DNA from: an uncultured Chlorobiaceae bacterium
GTDB taxonomy: Bacteria; Bacteroidota; Chlorobiia; Chlorobiales; Chlorobiaceae
Assembly (NCBI GenBank): GCA_903838095.1
Contig: CAILXE010000414.1
Span: 1-18,773 of the forward strand
DNA length: 18,773 bases
Direction of reading: 5' to 3'
Position numbers and translations under genes: made by a program. Position 1 is the first letter of the stretch, and every line of letters starts with the position of its first letter. This document shows positions 8,005 through 13,854 of this stretch, piece by piece. The notes under the pieces are model-generated. The model had not been told where the DNA came from, searched no databases, and saw only the letters and a list, made by a program, of their open reading frames with translations.

Positions 8005-8658
8005 TCAGATATGGTATTCAATGTTGTCGATCAATCCCGCTTTTATGGCATACATAAGCAGTTCAGGGCTGCTGGAGACGCCAAGCTTTCGAAAAATATT
8101 TTTTCTGTGCGTCATCACGGTATGAAAACTTATGTGTTTTTTTGCCGCTATTTCTTTTGTTGAGAGCCCTCCTGAAATCAAACGAACTATTTCGATCTCT
8201 GAAGTGGTAAGAATGCTGGCATCTTCAAAAGGCGTCTCCTTTTTCAGCAGAATATCAAGAACATCTCCTGAATAATATTTTTTCCCTTTCAATGCGGCTT
8301 CAATAGCGTGAAAAATCTCTTCACGATCATCGGTTTTCAAGACGATGTTCTGAATACCAATATCATTTAACTCTTTTATGATGATGTTATTTATTGCATT
8401 TGTCAGTACAATGATTCCAGTGCCAGGATGCTTTTTTTTCAAGTCACCAAGTTCGCTGATTGAGTCAAACTCGAACAGGATATAATCGGTGATAATGAGC
8501 GAAATTTTTTCTTTTTGCAGATACTGTTCCAGGCCCGCCCTGGTCGATACCGTATACAGCGCCTCGTAGTGTGGTTTCAATATTGACTGAAGTGCCTCAT
8601 TTGTTAAAAACTGTGTATCAGCAAGGACAACAGAGATATTCCTTTTCATTGTATTCAT
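8005..8658 (-). CDS. NarL/FixJ-type response regulator (receiver + LuxR HTH)
   Basis: I place the start at the ATG at 8658 (217 residues), nine bases after an AGG, rather than at the TTG six bases upstream. The receiver domain (~7-125) has D14, the phospho-acceptor candidate D58 (IITDYI), T86 (IVLTNA) and K108 (IVLKTD). The usual acidic pair is reduced to one Asp and the usual Pro after Lys is missing. The LuxR-type HTH (~148-212) has LTTSEIEIVRLISGGLSTKEIA and ISFHTVMTHRKNIFRKLG. It is a DNA-binding regulator, probably of these sulfur genes (inference). No histidine kinase is in the window. It starts two bases after the HPr-like gene stop. Confidence 0.9.
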   Translation of the reverse strand: MNTMKRNISVVLADTQFLTNEALQSILKPHYEALYTVSTRAGLEQYLQKEKISLIITDYILFEFDSISELGDLKKKHPGTGIIVLTNAINNIIIKELNDIGIQNIVLKTDDREEIFHAIEAALKGKKYYSGDVLDILLKKETPFEDASILTTSEIEIVRLISGGLSTKEIAAKKHISFHTVMTHRKNIFRKLGVSSSPELLMYAIKAGLIDNIEYHI

Positions 8659-8660
8659 TG

Positions 8661-8927
8661 TCAAATACCTGCCCCGTGTTCAAAAACCTCTTGAATCATA
8701 GTGAGTGTTTTGTTTTCGTTATGGCCAGTGACTGTTACCTGGAGTGTTGTGCCAGCAATGGAGCACAGTGAAAGCATCTCAAGAAAAGATTCAGCATGAG
8801 CTTTTTCTCCGTTTTCTTTTTGAAAAATAACAGAGCATTGCTGTTCCCTGCTAATCATGAGGATTTTTGCAAGGGCACGAAAGTGCAGGCCTTCGAGAAT
8901 CTTTACTGTGAGATGCTTGTTCACCAT
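8661..8927 (-). CDS. HPr-like phosphocarrier protein
   Basis: From the ATG at 8927 the product is 88 residues, the normal HPr length; a longer frame exists upstream but overlaps the end of metY. GLHFRALAKI keeps the phospho-histidine (H15) and Arg17 of the HPr signature GLHARPA but loses the Pro. AESFLEMLSL keeps the regulatory serine region (S47, equivalent to Ser46). The rest, GTTLQVTVTGHNENKTLTMIQEVF, follows the HPr fold. In bacteria with few sugar PTS parts, such proteins usually act in regulation. It is squeezed between metY (31-base gap) and the response regulator (2-base gap), so it is cotranscribed. Its partner kinase is not visible. Confidence 0.85.
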   Translation of the reverse strand: MVNKHLTVKILEGLHFRALAKILMISREQQCSVIFQKENGEKAHAESFLEMLSLCSIAGTTLQVTVTGHNENKTLTMIQEVFEHGAGI

Positions 8928-8958
8928 GGTTTTGTTGTGAGAAAAAATGTAAAACGGA

Positions 8959-10263
8959 CTACTTGTTTTGTGTTTCCTCTGTCGGCAATACCGCGTCAAG
9001 GGCCTCGATCAGGTCGTCGGGATGCTCAAGGCCGATGGAAAGTCTTATCAGATCGGGAGAAAGACCACTCTGCAATTGTTGTTCTTCGGTCAACTGACTG
9101 TGGGAGGTACTTGCCGGATGGAGGATCAGGCTCTTGGCATCGCCAACATTGGCGAGATGCGAGAAGAGTTTGATGTTGTCGATGATCCCGACTGCGGCAT
9201 CGTAACCACCTTTCACTCCAAAAACAACCATGCCGCCAAACCCGTTCTTCAAATCTTTTGAAGCTTTAGGGTAAGATGGGTCATTTTTCAGGCCGGGGTA
9301 ACGCACCCATGCAACTCCGGGATGCTTTGCAAGATGTTCGGCAACCTTGAGTGCATTTTCTGAATGACGTTCCATCCGGACAGGCAGAGTTTCAATGCCC
9401 TGCAGCAATATCCAAGAGTTGTCAGGCGCTATGCAGGCACCGAGATTTCTCAGTGGCACCGTACGGAAGCGAAGGGCGAATGCTATTGGCGCAAGAGGTT
9501 CCGGAAGGTCAATGGCCCAGCGCAGGCCGTGGTAATTTTTGTCGGCCTCGGTAAAGAGCGGGTGGCGTCCGCCATTCCAGTTAAAACGTCCGGCATCAGT
9601 AATAATGCCTCCGATGCCAGCCCCGTGCCCTCCAAGCCATTTGGTCAGCGAGTTGATCACAATATCTGCGCCAAGGTCAATGGTTTTAAGCAGGTAAGGA
9701 GTGGTGAAGGTTGCATCGACAATCAGCGGCAGGCCGTTGCGGTGCGCCACCTCTGCAATAGCCTTGACATCAGTATAGTCGAGGACAGGGTTGCCGATCG
9801 TTTCTATAAAAAGGGCCCTGGTTTTATCTGTAATAGCTTTTTCAAAATTGGCAGGATCTTTCGGGTCAACAAAGGTGACATTGATGCCAAATTTCGGGAG
9901 AATGGCATCAAACTGGGTGTAGGTTCCGCCGTAAAGATTGTTGGCAGAAACTATGTTATCACCTGCTTCCGCGAGAGTAATGATTGTATTGAAAATTGCG
10001 GCAGTGCCCGAAGCTACTGCAACCGAGGCGGCACCTCCTTCAAGCCTGGTAACTCTTTGCTCAAGCGTGTCGGTAGTCGGGTTCATCAGCCTGGTATAGA
10101 TATTGCCAAGCTCCTTTAGTGCAAAAAGGTTTGCAGCATGTTCCGTGCTTTTAAAGAGATAGGAGGTGGTGCGATACACTGGCACTCCACGAGAGAGTGT
10201 GGCATCAACCGGCTGTCCTGCATGAAGGGCAAGCGTCTCAAAGCGATAGTGTTCTGAACTCAT
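8959..10263 (-). CDS. metY: O-acetylhomoserine sulfhydrylase (MetY)
   Basis: The start is the ATG at 10263, preceded at good spacing by AGAGG; the longer open frame upstream overlaps the DUF4395 gene and looks like junk. The 434-residue product is a Cys/Met-metabolism PLP enzyme of MetY length. It shows FETLALHAGQ, RGVPVYRTTSY, YTRLMNPTTDTLEQR, SGTAAIFN and the PLP lysine in NSLTKWLGGHG (K208). The C-terminal HPASTSHSQL and RLSIGLEHPDDL are typical of MetY. It makes homocysteine directly from O-acetylhomoserine and sulfide. It lies 37 bases after the DUF4395 gene, in the same predicted operon behind the cysteine-codon leader. Confidence 0.94.
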   Translation of the reverse strand: MSSEHYRFETLALHAGQPVDATLSRGVPVYRTTSYLFKSTEHAANLFALKELGNIYTRLMNPTTDTLEQRVTRLEGGAASVAVASGTAAIFNTIITLAEAGDNIVSANNLYGGTYTQFDAILPKFGINVTFVDPKDPANFEKAITDKTRALFIETIGNPVLDYTDVKAIAEVAHRNGLPLIVDATFTTPYLLKTIDLGADIVINSLTKWLGGHGAGIGGIITDAGRFNWNGGRHPLFTEADKNYHGLRWAIDLPEPLAPIAFALRFRTVPLRNLGACIAPDNSWILLQGIETLPVRMERHSENALKVAEHLAKHPGVAWVRYPGLKNDPSYPKASKDLKNGFGGMVVFGVKGGYDAAVGIIDNIKLFSHLANVGDAKSLILHPASTSHSQLTEEQQLQSGLSPDLIRLSIGLEHPDDLIEALDAVLPTEETQNK

Positions 10264-10300
10264 AGGATATCCTCTTTTTTTAGTGAAGTGTCTGTTATTG

Positions 10301-10783
10301 TTATGCTTGTTTTTGTTTATTGACCTGCGGCTTCTGCCCCAAAAGCCGGAAGCGCTGCAGGTTGAACTGATAAAACAGGAAGCAGCCGAAGCAAAAGCCT
10401 CCAAGCGCTACGGCAGCAGCAACTGCAACCACACCCGAAAAAATCCAGCCCACAAGAGGTGCGCCTGAAATGAAAGCGATCTGGGCGGCCCCGAGCAGAA
10501 TGGCGGCAATGGAGTTATTGAAGCGCATGAGCCTTGGATCTTCTGTTTCAGCATCCCTGTTTTGTTTGGCAAAAAGGCGTGATCCAATAAAGAAAATGAG
10601 ACTGCCCTGTTTGCCGAACACTATTGCTGAAAGAATGATCAAAAAGAGTAAAAGAGTTATTATGGGCTGCTGAAAAAGAATAGCAGTAATGACGCCTGCG
10701 AGCAGTACCCAGCGATTCAGTTTGACAATTGGTAATGGCACACCTCTTTCCGGAGTTGATGAAGCTGCTGATGTTGATGGCAT
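10301..10783 (-). CDS. DUF4395 family integral membrane protein
   Basis: This 160-residue protein has about four hydrophobic segments (~25-40, 41-56, 92-112, 113-138). The last ends in GFCFGCFLFYQ, so a CxxC pair (C131, C134) sits at the membrane edge. That pattern and a predicted DNRW-like start of the first helix (KLNRWVLL) match DUF4395 proteins, which have no settled function and are often near sulfur-transfer genes. The conserved cysteines suggest thiol/sulfur or redox chemistry at the membrane (inference). It is the first structural gene after the attenuator terminator and precedes metY by 37 bases. There is no strong ribosome site before the ATG. Confidence 0.8.
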   Translation of the reverse strand: MPSTSAASSTPERGVPLPIVKLNRWVLLAGVITAILFQQPIITLLLFLIILSAIVFGKQGSLIFFIGSRLFAKQNRDAETEDPRLMRFNNSIAAILLGAAQIAFISGAPLVGWIFSGVVAVAAAVALGGFCFGCFLFYQFNLQRFRLLGQKPQVNKQKQA

Positions 10784-10831
10784 AAAAGTTATATGTTTTG
10801 TTGACGTATGTTATGAGTTGGTGATTCAGAT

Positions 10832-10871
10832 AAAAAACAAAAAAGCCGACTCTGACACTCAGAGCCGGCTT
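10832..10871 (-). terminator. Intrinsic terminator (attenuator) ahead of DUF4395-metY
   Basis: A 13-pair stem (10859-10871 with 10843-10855, loop 10856-10858) is followed on the minus strand by a T-rich tract, T6-G-T6. The one imperfect pair is A/C on the plus strand but becomes a G-U wobble in minus-strand RNA, showing which strand it serves. It lies 35 bases after the stop of the Cys-rich leader ORF and 48 bases before the DUF4395 ATG. It could alternatively just end modE transcription, but its distance from modE (200 bases) favours an attenuator. Confidence 0.85.
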
Positions 10872-10905
10872 GAAAGATGTTACGTACTTCATGAAAGCAT
10901 GTGAA

Positions 10906-11001
10906 TTACGATCTTCTTCCCGATATCCCCGTGTCAGTATCGTGTTGCCATCGGCAACAGCAACAACACATCGAGAAGTTTTTTTCACTCATTGATTTCA
11001 T
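10906..11001 (-). CDS. Cys-rich leader peptide (five consecutive cysteines)
   Basis: This 31-codon ORF from ATG 11001 (or the in-frame ATG at 10992) begins MKSMSEKNFSMCCCCCRW and stops at 10908-10906 (TAA). Codons 12-16 are TGT TGT TGC TGT TGC. A run of five Cys codons upstream of a sulfur-amino-acid operon and a terminator is the expected form of a regulatory peptide whose translation senses Cys-tRNA. Polycysteine leader ORFs acting this way are known in mycobacteria. No clear Shine-Dalgarno sequence precedes either ATG, which is the main weakness. A GTG-initiated overlapping frame (10988) reads through the terminator and is less likely. Confidence 0.6.
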   Translation of the reverse strand: MKSMSEKNFSMCCCCCRWQHDTDTGISGRRS

Positions 11002-11070
11002 GATTCAAGCTTTTTCGGTTTCTTATTAACGATTGTTAACCATATTTCCGGTAATTTCCAAAAATTTTTT

Positions 11071-11880
11071 TTAGTTAACTCCGATAATAACACTTGAGGC
11101 CTTGAATGCCACGCAAGCATGGTCACCCTCTTTGAGTGACATTTTCTCTGAACTCCCATGAGTAATAACGGCAGAGATGACATTGCCGCCCCCGATTTCA
11201 ACGTCAACTTCGGTATTGACCGGCCCTTCTATAAGCTTGCTGATTATACCTGGCAAGATATTACGGGCACTTAACTTTGCATCGAGCAGCTCCTGGGCAA
11301 TAATGATAGAGCTTGCCTTGATGATGGCATAAGCATTGACACCCTCCTTCAGGCCAAGATTATCAACCGAGCCATTGGTGATAATAGAGACGATTCGACT
11401 GCCTCCATTGAGCAGAAGAACGACTTCCGAGTTAACCGATCCCTTGATGATTGTTTCCACGGTACCCGAAAAAATGTTGCGTGCACTGATTTTCATTGCG
11501 ATTCTTTTGAGAAATTGATAAAGATGGCTGGTCTCTCCGAGACGACCCTCAAGATTTTGTAAAAACTTCCGATGCTCTTCCTGAACAATCCTGAACTGCT
11601 CAATAACTTTTTTTCCTTCATTGGTCAAGATGGTGCCTCCGCCGCCCTTTCCTCCTGTCGTGCGGTCGACAAGAGGGTTTTCGGAGAGGTTATTCATCAT
11701 GTTGACAAGATGCCAAGCCGTCTTGTAGCTTATTCCAACGGCTTTGGCTGCACTGCTGATTGAACCGAGTTCATCGATTTTATCCAGCAGTGCAATTCGA
11801 TCTCCCCCTAAAAACCTGTTATCGGCTTTCTGGAACCAGATGCTTCCTTCCAGGCCGATCGATTGTTTGCTGTCGGTCAC
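11071..11880 (-). CDS. modE: ModE-type molybdate-responsive transcriptional regulator
   Basis: This 269-residue protein has ModE architecture. An N-terminal winged HTH (~25-95: LLDKIDELGSISSAAKAVGISYKTAWHLV, with the GGKGGGG wing) is followed by two TOBE/Mop molybdate-binding repeats (~130-195 and ~202-267; note ISARNIFSGTV and LSARNILPGII). ModE binds molybdate (or tungstate) and controls molybdate uptake and molybdoenzyme genes. The start is a GTG at 11880, supported by GAGG seven bases upstream. It is 106 bases after modD on the same strand. I see no canonical ModE operator in the nearby gaps. Confidence 0.93.
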   Translation of the reverse strand: MTDSKQSIGLEGSIWFQKADNRFLGGDRIALLDKIDELGSISSAAKAVGISYKTAWHLVNMMNNLSENPLVDRTTGGKGGGGTILTNEGKKVIEQFRIVQEEHRKFLQNLEGRLGETSHLYQFLKRIAMKISARNIFSGTVETIIKGSVNSEVVLLLNGGSRIVSIITNGSVDNLGLKEGVNAYAIIKASSIIIAQELLDAKLSARNILPGIISKLIEGPVNTEVDVEIGGGNVISAVITHGSSEKMSLKEGDHACVAFKASSVIIGVN

Positions 11881-11986
11881 TCTGTCGCCTCAGTTGTTTG
11901 TTACCAAAACTTACTTTTTGAAAGATACGGGTTTTCTGATGGATTTAAATCTTTTCATGAATCTTCATCATTTTACGACGATGGTT

Positions 11987-12847
11987 TCATGCGCTTTTTA
12001 CAGGACGCATGACAACGCCGATATCAGAAGGTTTGCCGAAATAGACCGATGAAAGGACAATGATATCAACGCCACTTTCAGCATAAGCCGCGGCATTGTT
12101 TTGATTTATGCCGCCAGCCACAGAAATTTTAACATTTGGCGCTTGTTGATGGATTTGAGGAACCAGCAGGGCCAGTTCTTCAGGAGATATCTTGTCGAGT
12201 TGCACCACGTCAACACCGGCGATAGCTGTCTTCAGTGCTTCTTCCGCAGTTTCTGCCTCTACAATGATTTTATGTTCAGGAACTTTACCTTTCAACGCCT
12301 TGACAGAGTCAAGAAACCGGTCAATCCCTCCACAAAATTCGGTATGCTGACGGAAAACAAGGATTGATTCTGACAGTCCAAGCCGGTGCGGCAATGCCCC
12401 GCCTGCGATTATTGACTTGAGAGCAACTTTTTTTGTTCCGGGAAAAGATTTTCGGGTTGTCACGACCGTGATGCCGGGATTAATCGCTTTTACCCGAGAG
12501 ACAATTTCCTCTGTTCTTGTGGCAATCCCCGACGCATATTCCAGCAGGTTCAGAGCAACTTTCCACCCCGCATGAAGCGTGTCAGCTTGCCCGCTTGCAG
12601 AGAGAATGATGCTGCCAGGATCAAGCTTTAAACCGCTTTTCATGCAGTGATGAACAGAGGCTCCGCATCGTTCCAGCACTCGCGCCGCCTCTTCCGTGCA
12701 GCAGATCACGGTGCTTTCCCGGGTTGTAAAGGTTATTTCTCCCTGCAAAGTGCCGATTCCGAGCAGCGAGGTAGTCAGATCACCATAAGGGACATCTTCC
12801 TGAATAAAGTGGTCAATATCCGAATCAAGGAGTCGATAGGGTGTCAT
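11987..12847 (-). CDS. modD: ModD, nicotinate-nucleotide pyrophosphorylase-like protein of mod loci
   Basis: The 286-residue product has the quinolinate phosphoribosyltransferase (NadC) fold: EDVPYGDLTT at the N-terminus, YASGIATRT, and TRKSFPGTKK. AGGALPHRLGLSES and VFRQH follow, and EVDVVQLDK-like and AGGIN segments come later. The PHRLGLSESILVF block is typical of ModD rather than NadC. Its biochemical role is not established; it travels with molybdate genes, here modE, which fits. The ATG at 12847 gives the family N-terminus. No ribosome site stands out. No modABC transporter gene is in the window. Confidence 0.88.
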   Translation of the reverse strand: MTPYRLLDSDIDHFIQEDVPYGDLTTSLLGIGTLQGEITFTTRESTVICCTEEAARVLERCGASVHHCMKSGLKLDPGSIILSASGQADTLHAGWKVALNLLEYASGIATRTEEIVSRVKAINPGITVVTTRKSFPGTKKVALKSIIAGGALPHRLGLSESILVFRQHTEFCGGIDRFLDSVKALKGKVPEHKIIVEAETAEEALKTAIAGVDVVQLDKISPEELALLVPQIHQQAPNVKISVAGGINQNNAAAYAESGVDIIVLSSVYFGKPSDIGVVMRPVKSA

Positions 12848-12990
12848 TGCGTGCAGTTTTTCAGGTTATAGGGGCAACCAGGAGCATCAAAATCCATGTC
12901 TCCGTTTCAGCAGAATATAGTCTTCCCGGTGAGTAAGCAGCAAGCATCATGTAACAAAAGCCGTGTAGATACTCATGAATTATTCAGCTT

Positions 12991-13010
12991 AAAACCCTTG
13001 TCTAAATTAT
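12991..13010 (+). repeat. 20-base direct repeat, copy 1 (left of the protease block)
   Basis: AAAACCCTTGTCTAAATTAT matches 18 of 20 bases with 16621-16640 in the same orientation. The pair brackets ~3.6 kb containing the protease, the inhibitor and the TPR scar. It could be a shared promoter-like element or a trace of insertion. Confidence 0.4.
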
Positions 13011-13054
13011 TGCTTACATATCCCTCTTTTTCGACTCACTTGTGTAATCGTGCA

Positions 13055-13210
13055 ATGGAAGTCAAACCAGTGACCCGGTACCATGCCAAAAGCTTTAAAA
13101 CAAAGTACGCCCGCATTCTTACGGTGATTCATGGCTGGTATGGCACTAACGCCAACAAGAAGAGTGATCTGTTTTGGTTTAAGGAAGATTCCTCACTGCG
13201 TTCGAAATGA
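13055..13210 (+). CDS. Hypothetical small basic protein (51 residues), weak
   Basis: The ORF begins MEVKPVTRYHAKSFKTKYAR and ends in DSSLRSK. It is Lys/Arg/Tyr-rich with no recognised domain and no ribosome binding site before the ATG. Its stop overlaps the next small ORF (ATGA). It could be real, a gene remnant, or chance. Confidence 0.2.
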   Translation: MEVKPVTRYHAKSFKTKYARILTVIHGWYGTNANKKSDLFWFKEDSSLRSK

Positions 13211-13398
13211 CTCCAGAGAGGGAGTTTCTTTGGAAAAAAAGTCAGATTCAGCAAAAGCTCTCTTGCAATACTCCTCTCTTGATGCTGAATATTGACGAAA
13301 AGCCTCTCCTGCCTTATGAAGCAAGGGTAAAAGCTTATTTCCCTTTAAAAGGGAGGGTTTTTTGGGAAATCAGTTTTCTTGTTGGTTTACAGAAGTAA
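13207..13398 (+). CDS. Hypothetical small protein (63 residues), weak
   Basis: It begins MTPEREFLWKKSQIQQKL, and its ATG overlaps the preceding stop by four bases, an arrangement typical of coupled genes. It is charged at the N-terminus and hydrophobic or aromatic at the end (GRVFWEISFLVGLQK). No family is recognised and there is no independent ribosome site. Confidence 0.2.
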   Translation: MTPEREFLWKKSQIQQKLSCNTPLLMLNIDEKPLLPYEARVKAYFPLKGRVFWEISFLVGLQK

Positions 13399-13472
13399 CA
13401 ATTGTGAATTGCCTGTTTATTTTTATTGGCAACTTTCAAACGAATTACACGATAGTAGAGTTTATCATTATT

Positions 13473-13854
13473 ATGCATAGAGATACTCTGAATCGCATGG
13501 TGGTCCGATGTAATATTTTCTGAAAATCGTACAGGCCAGAGCTATCTTTTTGTTCCAAGGGCTCTTTCGGCAGCAGATTTTACCGTTCTTACTTACAATC
13601 AGTTCTGCGGATCTGCCCGTTTTCATCAAGAGTGTCAGCTTGACAATACATTATCTTTTTACTTCAAGGAGCGAACCCGATACCGTTTGCATAGAGGGGA
13701 AACCCTGAAAAAGGCAGCAGCATTGACCGATCGGATAAAAAAAGCGCAACAGCAATTAATCTTTAACGATAAGGAGGAGTGGCATGGCTGGCTTGAACTT
13801 CATTCAACTGAAGGCGGACATCAAATCCCGTGGACTTACCTGGGTACCCATTGA
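13473..13854 (+). pseudogene. Broken ORF ahead of the protease gene (possible frameshifted gene)
   Basis: A 16-codon start (ATG 13473, ending RCNIF then TGA) abuts an uninterrupted frame (13492-13854) with no ATG of its own. That frame reads SENRTGQSYLFVPRALS and, later, FYFKERTRYRLHRGETLKK. Joining the two needs one frameshift near 13519, in a TTTT/AAAA context. The amino-acid make-up is protein-like and one part vaguely resembles a LysM repeat (YRLHRGETLKKAA), but I do not recognise the family. Its 3' end overlaps the first 71 bases of the protease gene, which is unusual for a live gene. Confidence 0.3.

Larger units (their letters stand above)
10784..11001 (-). promoter_or_regulatory. Putative cysteine-responsive transcription-attenuation leader
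   Basis: On the minus strand this leader contains several parts, in order. First is a short ORF with five Cys codons in a row (10968-10954). Second is a hairpin made partly of the last Cys codons (TGTTGCC/GGCAACA, 10959-10943, triloop). Third is a weaker CGATA/TATCG pairing (10942-10921) whose loop holds CTGACAC (10937-10931). Last is an intrinsic terminator (10871-10832). CTGACAC is exactly complementary to GTGTCAG, the loop and start of the 3' arm of the terminator. This is the layout of ribosome-mediated attenuation controlling the downstream DUF4395-metY unit. All parts are visible; the mechanism is inferred. Confidence 0.65.
12848..13783. other. Gene-poor, AT-rich stretch between modD and the protease gene
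   Basis: About 0.9 kb between a minus-strand and a plus-strand block. It holds only two short plus-strand ORFs (13055-13210, 13207-13398), a broken-looking ORF (13473-13854) and one copy of a 20-base repeat (12991-13010). The first ~150 bases would be the leader of modD. I looked for a molybdenum-cofactor riboswitch there and could not support one. The stretch marks the boundary between core-type genes and the accessory block. Confidence 0.5.

Noticed and set aside
8928..8999. 24-codon upstream extension of the HPr-like gene
   Set aside because: It overlaps the end of metY and adds residues before the normal HPr N-terminus; the ATG at 8927 gives the standard length.
10264..10404. 47-codon upstream extension of metY
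   Set aside because: It overlaps the DUF4395 gene, is low-complexity, and the ATG at 10263 has its own good ribosome site and the family N-terminus.
10548..10988. GTG-initiated 146-codon minus-strand ORF covering the leader
   Set aside because: It reads straight through the terminator hairpin and T-tract and then into the DUF4395 gene in another frame; no domain is recognisable.
10784..11001. SAM riboswitch ahead of metY
   Set aside because: No recognisable SAM-box core. The Cys-codon ORF with a terminator explains the leader better.
12848..13000. Possible molybdenum-cofactor or cobalamin riboswitch upstream of modD
   Set aside because: A few short stretches (CACCGGGAAGAC, ACGGAGACATGG) are reminiscent, but I could not lay out the conserved core or pairings of either class. 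A covariance-model search would decide.
4410..13410. 15-base identity TAACAATTGTGAATT at 4410-4424 and 13396-13410
   Set aside because: AT-rich and only slightly longer than chance in a window this size; the surrounding sequences do not match.
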